Of a DNA stretch of 64,000 bases, positions 45,481 to 58,600 are shown piece after piece. The stretch is from Apoda limacodes (taxonomy: Eukaryota > Arthropoda > Insecta > Lepidoptera > Limacodidae). Under the pieces are notes generated by a model, which was not told where the DNA came from, did no database searches, and saw only the letters and a program-made list of their open reading frames with translations. Each line of letters starts with the position of its first letter. The first letter of the stretch is position 1. A program made the position numbers and the translations under genes. Where the stretch lies: positions 22,067,153 through 22,131,152 of the forward strand of contig OX291545.1 in the NCBI GenBank assembly GCA_946406115.1. Direction: 5' to 3'.

Positions 45481-46017
45481 GGTAACGTAAAAAGCCTTCA
45501 GTAAACTATATATTAAATACGATTTAGGTTAGAATACAATTTGGTTTCTTAATTATGAAGTATTCGAAATATTCGAATTATAGGTTTGAAACTATTCTGT
45601 CTCCACTGTAGGCACGGCCTACCCTTACCTTGGGTAACCAAACCTAATAAGTATATAATAGGTTTATAGCTTACTGAAGGCTTTTTTTTGAATTTTAAAG
45701 GCTTCTTTTCTTTTATTGGTATGATAAAATAGGTTATGGAAAACTTTAGCAGCTATTTTATGTAGGGTTACGCCAATTTTTTTTTTAATTTTTAATCGAA
45801 CTTAAATTATATTGCAAGAATAAGCAAGTAACCTTCGCCTGATGCTGCGGTGCTCCAGCATTACCTGGAATCTGCAGGATATCCAACTCCTTACCAACTT
45901 ACAGCAGAATTATCATGTTTAGGGTCATTGCAATGGTCTCAATGAATGAGCTTTAGATAGATGGTGATCAGGGTCTGAAAAAATCGGCCAAGTGCGGCTC
46001 GGACTTGCGCAAGAAGG

Positions 46018-46098
46018 GTTGCGGAGATAAGATGAGATGCGGAGATAAGATGAGATGAGATGAAATGGTATGGAATGAAATGAAATGCAATGATTGGA
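46018..46098. repeat. GATGA/AATGA pentamer run
   Basis: 'agatgagatg' and 'gaaatgaaatg' steps form a degenerate five-base repeat. A short 'ggccaagtgcggctcgga' repeat tail is directly before it (45985-46016). Confidence 0.75.
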
Positions 46099-46491
46099 TT
46101 TGTAACGCTTTTGTCGGCCAGAACATACGCAGGAACATTAAATTCATATATTTTACAGGGTACATACACAGTTTGACGGACTTGTGACGATGGAACATAA
46201 GCTAATAGGTAGGTAAGTAGATGATACAACCTTATTAATTTATTACTTAAGGATGAAATTATTGCCTACTCATACGCAAACTTGTTGTACGCTTGCATAA
46301 TTTATGCTTAGGTATCCGTATCACAGTATTAAACCGTTTGGAAGGACACATGTATTCATCAATTTTGATAACTAGGTTTTACTCATAGATAACATATCGA
46401 CGTTGATTAACGTTGGACAGGTATGATTAATAAAACATATTAGTGTAGCGTTGTAGTTTGATCACGAAGGAGTATTTATTTTAATTTAAGA

Positions 46492-46630
46492 ATGACTATC
46501 CGGCCTCTATCTGGGGTATTGGAAGAGAAAGCTCGTGTTGAACTCAACGAGGATCCAAACAAGGTGCAGGATGATATTCAGCATATCAAGGAATGGATTG
46601 GAAAACAACCCCATCTAAGAGCTAGAACTG
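46492..46630 (+). CDS. Gene 3 exon 1
   Basis: 139 nt, phase 1 out before 'gtatgt'. 'MTIRPLSGVLEEKARVELNE' aligns with gene 2 from the first residue. Confidence 0.92.
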
Positions 46631-49600
46631 GTATGTATATTAAAAAAATATATAACAGAGGTATCATATGGAAAACCATTATTTATTTTTTCGTCGTCGT
46701 CTTGTCCGCAAGACGATTAATGTGGAACGTAGGTAGTCCTACCACATGTAATAAGATATTCTCCCTCAAAGGCTAATCTTGAGTCGTCGCATCTGCATCT
46801 GCGCATAGTGGCTTTCTGAGGGTCTATCAGTCAGGTGTTTTGTGTTGGTAGCTGTATACAATACGTACGCGCGAATGATTGACTTGGATCTAGTAAAGGG
46901 CTTGAAAACAATTACCATTAAAGTTAAGAAAGCAGTGCGCTGTCGTATGACTACCTTATAAAAGGCCACGCTAAGTATACAAATCCTTGTTTGCCACTTG
47001 ACAACTATTTACCCATTGATGTTCTGTTGATTAAGCGACGTGGCTTGCCAATTACAACTCTGGCTTGCTAACTATTCGAGCTATGTCAGTGAGTTTGGTT
47101 CACAGACGTGGTTTGGTTCTTCGGGCAATTTCCTCATTAATAAAAAAACCTTCACTTGAAAATAGATAACGATTTTTCTTTTCGATTAATTTTTTTTTTA
47201 TTTATGCTTAAATACCTTAAGGAAATCTCAGCAGCAGTGAAAAACAGCCGTAGGCATCATTTAAGACTATTCCTTAGAACACACCGCATTCAACAAGCGC
47301 TAGAAAATAAACAGGGAGGCAAAGTCTCTCTTCAGTTTTAAAGGATCGATACACCTTGTGTGTTTGGGATCATCGACAAATAGTTTAGCTTGGCGTTAAA
47401 CTGAGTCTAGCTTGGCGTTAAACTGAGTCTGGTTGCACCCGCTCCATAATGGCATCAGTACTCCATATTTCATGTGAGGCCGCACTTGCAATCTAGTGAA
47501 GCAGCAACTTCTGCCCCGAGGTGAAGTAGTGAAGTGCTTCGCTCCGTTGAGTAGAAGTTTTTGGACGCCTTCATATTGTCTTCCAAATGGTCTCGAAACT
47601 AAACGTCGCTGGACACGTCAACACCAAGGATCCTATTACTCTTGAAGATAGTAAAGGGTGTGGTCTGTTCGTGAGGCCGTTGGGTTCTCGTTGTGTTAAG
47701 CGGGCAAGTTTTTCTGTCCCCATTCGGATATGTGTGACAGGCTGGTCTCAATTTTCTTTACAATTTCTCGGCGGTTTGCTTCCACAGTGGAAATAGAAAT
47801 ATTTACTCGTCCTGTAAACATTGTTGTGTTGTGTATGTGCAGTAAGTATCCATGGTATTGTCATCAGCATACGGATGTTTGTTATTAACGTATCATTGAT
47901 ATACAGTAGAATCAGCGTATTAGGAGAAAGAACAGAGCCTTGCGGGACGCCAGCATTAATGTCCATGCTATCAGAGTATTGTCTATTTATCCCTTGCTGT
48001 ATCATTTCCGATATACAACAATGTAACTGTACCACGTTCCTATATATACATAGATCAATTTTTTTTTGCGTGTTTTCTTACTGTAGTGACGTAACCCTCA
48101 CTTAAATTTATGTATTACCTATGCTAACAAAGAGTAGTAATAAATGACTATTATATTTTTTTTGCTATGTGATGTATTTTTAATATTTAAGTAGGTACCT
48201 AGGTTTAATTAGAAAGCGCTTGTAAGAAAAATTGTATAGTAAATTTCCTAATATACCTAATCTTGATACTTATTATTTGTTCAACAATGACTTTATTCTC
48301 ACCATTTGTAATGTGTCTTTTTAATCGTAATACCGCGCAAGTCTTCATAACATGAATATTGGTATATGTATAAAATTGTATAACTTGTAACTTAAGCTCC
48401 GTCTCGTGGCTTAGCGATAAGAGGCCGGCGGCGTCTGGAATGGCACACGTGCATAAATATATACCTAAGTCGTACCAATGTGTTCTAAACCTGTAAATCA
48501 TTATTCATTTGGTGCATATGTTTGATAATAACTCATTACAAAAAATAAATAAAACACATTTTCGAAATTAATATAGTAATTCTTAATTGTCATTTATACA
48601 TTGTTCAAAAAATGTTTTGTACATCATTTTTTTTTCATTAAAAGGGGCGTGTAGTGACGTAACCCTCACTTATATTAATGTATTTATTACCTATGCTAAC
48701 AAAGAGTAGTAATAAATGACTCGTTGAACATAAAGGTTGTTTCCTTTGTCCCGATCCTACATTATAACAATTATTTTTACAGATGATCAATGGATTTTAA
48801 CATTTTTAAGAGGATGTAAGTTCAGCCTGGAGCGGACGAAAGAAAAGCTGGACTTATTTTATTCAGTTCGATCATTAATACCTGAGCTTCATGGGGTTAA
48901 GCATACTGATTCACTTTTCAATGAAATTCTAAGTTTGGGGTAAGTAAAAATAATAGGTAGGTACGGAATTTCTTTCTTTTTAGGGTTTTGGAAATCTGAA
49001 TGAAAAAACGGCAGAAGCCTTATAATACCACTCGTTTGTCCGTATGTCCGTCTGTAACAGCTACTTTGTTCCGACAACTGCACCGATTAAGTTGAAATTA
49101 AAAAAAAAATCCCACATTTACACAATGAATTTTTTATCCCATGTATTCGAAAAACGTTGATTGGGTCGCCATTAGGCAAGATCAAAGTGCGTGTTTGCTC
49201 TCACTCCCGAAGCGGGAAGTAAAGAATTTTGATAAATTTCTGATAAAAAGAATGCGAACTGCGTCCCTGTTCTTTACTCTTTTCAACAATAGTTCATTAA
49301 ATCAAATCTCCTATTGAATATAGGAATTTGAGATGGTCGCTTTTGGGGTAGATTAGAAAATTAGAAAAAAGTTGCAAACTGTACCGTGTGGCATAATCAA
49401 TCAAAAGAGCTTGTAGCGAGGGTCTCAAATAGGTTTTTTTTATAATTGGCCTAGTAAAAGTTATTTGAAAAAATATATAAAAAATTATCATTGCCTTATC
49501 TCCGAAACAGAAAATAGTTCCTTACTTAATTATAGAAAAACCTATAACATGACGATGCTATGGTCTTAAAAAAGCATATAAATATGTCAATATTTTGCGT

Positions 49601-52600
49601 ACAAACTTACATTATGATTATTAATTTAATTCTTGATTAAGGTAAAAAGTTTTTTTTTTTTTTTTTTTTTAAATATCACTAAGGTGGCAAACAAGCTTAC
49701 GGTCCGCCTTTTGGTAAGAGGTCACCGTAGCCTATGGACGCTTGCAACACCAGGGGTATCACTCGCGCGTTGTCGTCTCTTCAGAAATTCTTCAGACTTT
49801 CTTGAAGAACCCCATACTGTAGTAGGGAGCTCATTCCACCACCCAAGCGTTCGCTGGAGGAAGTTTCTCTGAAACCGTACTGTACGTGACCATTTCGGTT
49901 CTAAAGTGTGAGAATGAATTCCCTGTCGATGGCGAGCGGTGGGATGGTAGAAAGTAGCCGTGGGCACCATTTCGAATAATTTCACAGAACACAACCCATT
50001 GTGCAAGCGAAAGAACACACACAGGGAGGCAAAGTCTCTCCATAGACTAAAGGGCTCGATACCGTAAGTGAATTTGGGAAGGAAGCTGGTATCCGGGTGC
50101 ATCCGCCCAGAGATGGCAGCATTATACCATATCGGGCCGAACTTGCGACTTGTAAAGCCTCTGCCCCGACGTGAAGTACTGCCTCGCTCTGTTGAGTACA
50201 CCAAGTTTTTTGGACGCCAGCTTCACCTTATCCTGCAGATGATCTCGGAACTGAACATCGCTGGAGATGTCAACACCAAGGATCCCAATGCTCTTGGAGA
50301 TGGAGAGGGGAGTGTTCTGGAATTGTGGGACTACAGTGAATGGGGTTTTCTTAGCGGTGAACGCGCAGACTTGTGTCTTTGTAGGGTTGAATCGGACCAA
50401 GTTTACCCGTCCCCAGTCAGAGACCTTGGCCAGTGTGTTCTCGATTTGAGACACAAGTTCCTCGCGGTTTTCCTCCACAAAGGAACGAGGGATGCTTGCA
50501 CGATCCGTGTAATAAGCGTCTCCAGTACTGTCATTGGCTAGCAATGTATGTTGTTTATGTCCAACATATCATTTATATGCAGTAGAAACAGCGTAGGAGA
50601 CAGCGTAGGAGACATCCCAGAGCCTTGCGGGTCACCAGCATTAATGTCCATGCTATCAGAGCAACTACCGTCAACTACGGCTCGTATGCGTGTGGCGGAC
50701 AAATAGTTAGCCACCCATTTGCACAATCCCTCGGGCACTCCGTAAGATGGCAACTTTGATATAAGATCCCGGTGTCAGACCCGATCGAACGCCTTTCCGT
50801 GATTCTCAATGGCTAGTGCCCATCGGTGTGTGAGATACACTAGAAGGTCACCAGTCGAGCGACCGTGGCGAAAGCCATATTGACGATCTTAATTAAATAA
50901 TCATACTACTTTTTTTGTTTAGTTGTCATTTGTTTTCCCTTTCAGAAATTTCTTGATATTACCAAAGGCATCAGGACCTGATAGTCCAAAGACAATAATG
51001 ATACGGGCTGGAGCCTACGATCCTGCCAAGTATAGTCTTCCAGATTTATTGTCGGTATCCAGGGTGTTAATGAAAGTAAGTATTTGGCCATTAAACGTAT
51101 TATGTTTACATCACAAGAGCCGCTATGAACAAATGTATTTGAAATTGCAATGTTTGAAACAACAGCGGCAATTGTGTAGTAGGTAGTACAAACTTTGCAT
51201 ATCTAATAGCCCAATGGTTTTGGCCTATTTCAATAAGGGCCGAAGTTTGACTGGAAGAGAATATACCTTTAGGCGTGAAATTAACACATCTTACTTTCAT
51301 TCAAACTATTATTATTAAAGTCACAGATAGATATCCTTGATTTAAAGTACAAGTTAAGTTAAAATTTAAATTATAGATTCGTTTCTTAAAGAATTTTAAA
51401 AGATACCTACTTTCTGAAATAGTGGCAGGTAAAGAAATTTTATTTATTAAAGAAAAAAAAAATCGGTATTTTTTATTTATTCTCTTTTTGTATTAATTAG
51501 GATTTTGCCGTTGAGATTTGTACTAAAGTTATTGAAGTTATTAATAAACGACTGTAAAGAAGAAAATGTTCGTCCATATTAAACAAGTGCGAGTCAGCTC
51601 GCGCACGAAGGGTTCCGTACCATTATCTATAAAAACGGCAAAAAAATCACGTTTGTTGTATGGGAGCCCCCCTGAAATATTTGTTTTATTTTAATTTTAT
51701 TATTTATTTTTAAAGTGACTATACATATAATAAATATTCTGTGAATACTTTAAGCGTCTACCAGTTAAATAGGGCATCAATATCGAGCAAAATCGAGCAC
51801 AAAAATCACGTTTGTTGTATGGGAGCCCTCTTTAATATTTATTTTATTCTGTTTTTTAGTATTTGTTGTTAAAGCGGCAACAATAATACATCTTCGGTAA
51901 AAATCTATCACGGTTCATGAGATACAGCCTGGTGACAGGCGGACGGACGGACGGACAGCGGAGTTAATAAAGGGTTCCTCTAATTACCCTTTGGGTACGG
52001 AACCCTAAAAATTACATCAATAAATCTTAGCCACACTAATGGTTTTATTTGACGTTGTTCTAAAAATTTAAATTAAGTTCACCGATGAATAGATTTTGTT
52101 TTGTTTAAAATATCTATTATTATAGGTGAAGCTATTGTTTTCCATAACTATTGTTGCACGGAGAATGAGGTAGTAAACGTTCGTTTATAAAGTTATACAA
52201 AGTTCTTTTTGAAGTAGATTTATGAAAATTGTTTATAGTTTATATGTAGTGGTTTGTGTCTGATATGTATGATGTTAGTTTTTTTTACAATTAGTTGTAA
52301 ATAGAAGTCTATAAAAGCTGAAATACGCTCTGTTGGACTGTCGTATGACGCTACTATAGGTCGACCAGTGGATTATGGGAAGTATATAAAAATGTGGAGA
52401 TCTGACGTTTGGCGGAATTAATGTTTTGCCAACGGATTCAGAAAGGTTTCCATTTTGTCCTTCTTAGTTTAAGAGCGCATTATTTTTTTTATATTTTTCA
52501 AAATATCGATCAGAACTTATTTCCTTATAGAATTCAATATTGTTATGTTGTGTGGATATTTCACGATTGTAATCGTCTTTTTTCATTATTACGGTTGAGG

Positions 52601-55600
52601 AACCTTTGTTTGCTTGTATAATAACAATGTTATTATCATATTTTAAGTATTTAAATTTTTCTTTTGTATAACTTTCGATATCAGATTTGAACGATTTTAT
52701 AGATTTTAAAATTGTTCATTTAGTAAGAAGGCACCGAGTAAATATTCCTAAAGAGTGATTACTGCGTAGACTGAGAGGCTCATGAGGTAAAGTTTGTTTA
52801 AATTTTTGAAGTGAGTTTGGTAAAGTTTCATTTGAATTCGTACTAACATATTTTCTTCTTTACAGTCAATTATAAATAACTTTGATAACTTTAGTATTAT
52901 CAAGTTCACACATGAAATAGCACATATCACATTTCTTGACGTTGATATAACCATTTCATCTAAAAATAAACTTAACATTTATGTCCAATGCAAACTAAAA
53001 TATATACACTTTAATTGTTGTCGCCCATTTCATACCAAAACATCCATTCCATACTCACTATCAATAACAGGTAAATGAATTTTTATTAATCAAACATCCT
53101 TAAAAACATACCAAGAGACAATATTAAATACATTACATAAAAGACATTCTCCTAAACACTTCTTACAAAAACAAATATATATTAGACCACAGTATTACCC
53201 ACAATCACCTATACAAAACAATAACACGAACCCATTTGATTTATCACAAAATACTTCCATGGCTCATATAATAAAAAAATATTTTGTAGATATACTTCCC
53301 ATTCTAATCACAAACACAGTATCAAAAGAGTTATTATCTACATCACTAACGTTCACATTTCGACAAAACAAAAACATTAAACAAAATTTATCTAAAATTA
53401 AATCACCCACCACAATTAAAACATTTCCCACTACAACCAACACGATCTTAAAAATTAACGTGTGTTACACAATAAGAGTCATTAAATCTTTAAATCCCCC
53501 AATTGCTGCTAATTAACTAAAAACTTGGGGAAATGCCTTTATTTAGGCTCTAAAAGTAGGCACACTTTTATTCAGGGCTGAATAAAATACATTAGATGAA
53601 AAAAAATTCAAACCATCCAACGTTAGTTTCTTACACCCATGTACATACCTATTACACACACACATCACATCAAAACTAAACAAAAAGTAGTTATCTTACG
53701 TAGTATTATATTCTCTTTGGTAGTTATTATATTCTCTTTGCATCACATCACACAACTGTCATTAATCAAAATTAACTAAAATATCCATATATATTATAAT
53801 AACTATATTAATGAAGTATTTACAAGAACCAATAAACCTTAAAATATCTACAGTTCCTAATTTCGTTTTATTTTTTTTAATATCATGTACTATTTATTAT
53901 CATGTAACACTGTATTTAAGATTACTTAATTCGTATTTTATTGTAATAACGTAATTAATTATGATAATGATGCCTTATTATTATTTTCCGTAGCCCCCAA
54001 CCTAAAAAAATAACGCTAAATCTTATCATGTTTGTAATTTATAGATAATGCTAGCTGATGATGACCAGGCCATTGTGGCTGGAACCCAAACAGTTATGGA
54101 TTTAGAAGGTACAACAGTTGCCCACTTTTTGCATATGTCACCATCATTTATGAAGAAAATGTCGGTGTCTGGACAGGTGAAAATTTTAAATGTAGAGTTA
54201 TAGTTAAGGCACAAGAACACGCATGTGATTCTTTACAAGGCAGTTTATTGCGAACAGTCTCCGAATGCGCCAGACTGCAATTCGAGAGAAAAATGTATTT
54301 ATTTTTTATTTATTTATTTCTTTATTAGTATAACAACAGCTTAACCTAAAATACAATTTCAGATTCAGTAATTTTTTATGATTTAACACTTAGTAATTAA
54401 CACTAAGTAGGAGGTTGATCACTTGGCAAGCTACTGGATACGAGTTATTCTACCTTCCATACTAGTTAAAAACTGTATCACGGAAAGATAACATTCGTCG
54501 CCTCCTTATACTAATTACAGGTTTAGTATGCTTGAACAGAACATAGAGTAACAATAAAATACAGAGAAATGTACATATTATGTTTGTAAGACGTCTAGAT
54601 TAAACTTATTTAATATTAGTTATTGAACTTTGTTTTATTATTTTTAATTAAGCTGTAATTGTTAGTAGATAAATATGATATCAAGTAAAATTATTATAAA
54701 AGTATTTAATAATCAAAAGCAAATGTAAGTAAATAAATATAGTAACTAGTAATTTATTATAAAAGTATATTATTATTAAAAACGATTGTAAGTAAATAAA
54801 TATAGTAGATAATTTAATTATGTAACTTGCTCATAAAGTTTATCTTTTAATTTATAATCAGGAGTATGTGTGTGTGTATGAGGATAATTAGTTGTGTGTA
54901 TGTGTGTGTGTGTAGGAGATATGGGAGGTACAGGGTGTTTTTGTATGTGTTTGTGAGTGTCAAGTTAACTTACTCATGGTAAATTTTTTATGTAATAAAT
55001 TTTAACTTCTTGCTTATCATTCTATAGGTTTCAGAATTCTCTCCGTATCATCGTAACTAAGAGTTTTTAAATAATTTGTGACCGTTTTAGCGCATTCATT
55101 ATAACTTAAATCTTTTAGACAAGTTACTCTTGAAATTCTGTTATATAAGAAAGGTGCTAAAAATTTTATATAACCTTGTGCAAAAACTGATTTATAAAAA
55201 GGAACATTCCATACTTTGTCTTTTCGACGTTTATTTTTAGTTATTTCAGTAGGTTTTTTATGTTGAATAAGTACCGCGTGTTTTCTATATATTTGTCTAA
55301 CTGTTAAAACTGGTATTTCACAATATAATTTTGATGTCGGATGTCGATACTTTTTAAATGACATAACTTTCAGTATTGCTCTTTGGGCTCTTTCTAGACA
55401 CATTAATGTGGATTTGTATGCCCCACCTCAAGCTCGGATTCCATACCTTAATATTGATTGGCATTATGCACTGTAAATGGAAATTAGTAGCTTTCTGTTA
55501 CCTATATGCCTGAGTGTTTTAAATACAGGAATAAAGCGTACGATTACATAACGATTCAGTATTGTATTTCCAATTCATATTACGATCAATAGTTAGTCCT

Positions 55601-58600
55601 AGATATTTGATTTTAGTAGTTTCTATTAAATTTACACAACTACACGCACGACTGTTAACATATTTGCAATAGTGAGCTTTCAATGCCCTAGTGGTAATTG
55701 GGGCTTGATTATTATTTCAAATGGTGAAGTTGATGTATTTAGTTTTATCAACATTCAGTGTCAGTAGATTACTGTCTAGCCAACTTGTGATATGCCTAAA
55801 TTCTTTGTCTATAGTATCATTTAATCTACTTCAAGTAATTTCACTACACAGAAGCACAGTATCATCTGCAAAAGTTATAATTTTTCCATTTTCAATGGGT
55901 AGTTGACATAAGTCGTTAATGTAAATTAAAAAAAGGGTTGGTCCAAGGACACTGCCTTGGGGGACGCCGTAGTCTATATCTGTTTCCTTGCTTTTCTGGT
56001 CATTCAGTTTTAACGTCTGTTTACGATCTGTCATGTAATAGTAAATAGTTTTAGTGGTAAACCTCTGATTCCAATGTGCTCCATTTTACTCAGAAGAATA
56101 GGAACCGAAACAGTGTTGAATGCTTTGGCTAAATCCAGGAAAATCCCGGCACATTTATAGCCCTTATCTAAGTTTTCTACAATATATTCAACCAAATGGT
56201 CAATTGCATCCGAAGTCGATCGGCGATTCCTAAATCCGTATTGATTAGAAGCATGTATAAAAGTAGATCTTACTTTTCAAGACCCGTTAAAGTCCTTATA
56301 TACATTTTTCTCTCGAATCCCAGTCTCTCGCGTACTCGAGACTGTTCCAAATAAGTTCCAAGGTCTAAGAGAAAAAAAAAAACAGTTTTTATTCTTTAAC
56401 TAGATTTTGTTAGCAGCTCTGCTTGGGCCTAATTCGATTATCGACGTGGGATTTCAACTGCAATTCCTACAATAAGAAAGTTTACTTAAGCAGGCTATAG
56501 TTCGACTACATGTCGACTACGTACAATATGGTCGTAGTAATTTATGCGAATGTTCTTTTCCGTCTCCTAAATTATCCCTGTGCCAAATTTTAGCTCAACA
56601 ACTATCAAACAAACATACTTTCGTTTATATTAGTTTGGATAGAGAGACTATTGGTATAGGTAGTATTTATTGTAGGTCCATACGCGCCACAAATCTTTGT
56701 CTTCTACCTTTATTAGGAAATTTGAGTCCTTCACGTACATGTGAATAGTCATACAATTACGTAAATTTTTAGTAGTAGCTATAGATTAACAAAGCCTTAT
56801 TTTTCCCTCTGAAATTATAAATCGTGTACCTTCCTCGGGTTACGTAGCACCACACAATAGCGCGAGCCTGACTCAACACTTAGCTGGTTTTTTACTTTAA
56901 AATTTTCAATATGATAACTTCGAGTTTAGAACTTGTTTCTATGTAAAAACGTTTTTACAATAGAACAATATAAAGCTTGTACCTACGAGGGCGTACATAA
57001 TTTGATTACGTTAAGTTAGAGTTCAATTTTTAACACCTTTAATGTAGTTAGTTAGTTGGACTTATGTTTTTCGCACTTAGCCTCATGATAGGATGATTGT
57101 ACGTAGGTAACCAATTTGTTTCATTGGTTACTCATACCATCCTAGCTCCGTCCAGAAATCCAGGAGGCATCTTATGTTATTCAGCGCCTTTGTCATATGG
57201 TTTGTGGATTCTTAGTGACCTTTGTCCGTTGTGCGCTCACGCTTTTGCAGTGTGGGACCACGTGAGGAGGTGTCTCCTCGGCTTCCATGCCATAACTGTA
57301 GTATGTATAAAGGTCTTTATTTGTTATGTTTGTATAAAGTTGGAACTTGGGAACCTGTCTACCTGGTATATTATTTTTTTAATATTTCAGGATGCCAGTC
57401 CAACACGTATGAAAGGTTTTCATTTCCTTAATGCCCCAAATTGGTTCGAAACTATTTTAAATACGATGAAAACTTTCCTCAACGAAAAAAATAGAAACAG
57501 GGTGAGTAATATATAAAAATATAAAGTGGGTATGTAGCATTAAAGTTTTTTTTACCACGGTGACAAACAAGCTTATATTCTGCCTGACTGCAACAGCCCG
57601 GGTATTGCACGTTGCCGACCATTTAAAAATCTGATCACTCCTATCTTAAAGAATTCCATACTGTAGTCCCTAGAGAAAACTTTGGCAGGCTTATTCTACA
57701 ACTTTAGCGTTCGCGGAAGAAAGTTACAGTGAAATTGCACTGTGCGTCAACCGCGTAACGGGGAACTCCTATCCTGGCGCTGACTCACCTTCGGGTTCGA
57801 GGCTCACGCTGGTCGAAGGGACGACCCCAAGAGCGATAACCCAAGCCGAGGCTCCCCCCTGCGGTGAGTCCTTGAGCGTTGGGCGCTATATGGGCTGAGA
57901 GTCTTGCCCCAAAAGTCCGGTGAAGCAGTTATGGCAGTAAAAATCATGGATTAAATACTTTGTGGTGGTGAGATGGGTAGCTCATTACTTTTCCTAAAAG
58001 TTTTGTAGAAAATATATACAGATTAATGGATAAAAAATACTTTCAGATATCTGTTTACAAAAACGTTGAAGAAATGTACAAAATTATCCCTAAACATGTC
58101 CTACCTGCTGAGTACGGGGGCGATGCTGGCACAGTCAAGGAAATCACAGGTAGGTATATTATATTTACATTGGGTCATTTATTAACCATACTAGTTATTC
58201 GTTAGCTTGTATAAAAATCTTTTTAACATATACGACAGAACGGAAAACCTATTCTATGTAGACTCATGTTCAGACGAAGGGTATATAGTATTTGGGTTAG
58301 AGCCAAAGGCAAGCGTGTCTGCAAGGACTATTCCTTGAAGACTGGTATTCGTCATAATGAACCTTTACTGAAAAGGAAGCATAATTTAGGTACGGATATG
58401 GATAGCGTTCGCCAGAACGTAGTAGCACTGGACCTATTCTGAATAGAAACATGCCTTGTTTTCCGTCCGTTCCTTAGGGTCAACATGATTTCTTCTGACG
58501 GCAGGCAATACGTGCGCCATTGTGCCAAATAGGTAATAAACCCGTTTAGCGAAGAAAAAAAACTCTATTTAATACTTTGTTCCTTATTGGATGACCACCA

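Noticed and set aside
57097..57516. 139-codon open frame overlapping exon 5 of gene 3
   Set aside because: Its first part is intron sequence without a domain; only the exon portion (from 57391) matches the CRAL-TRIO paralogues and it is bounded by an acceptor.
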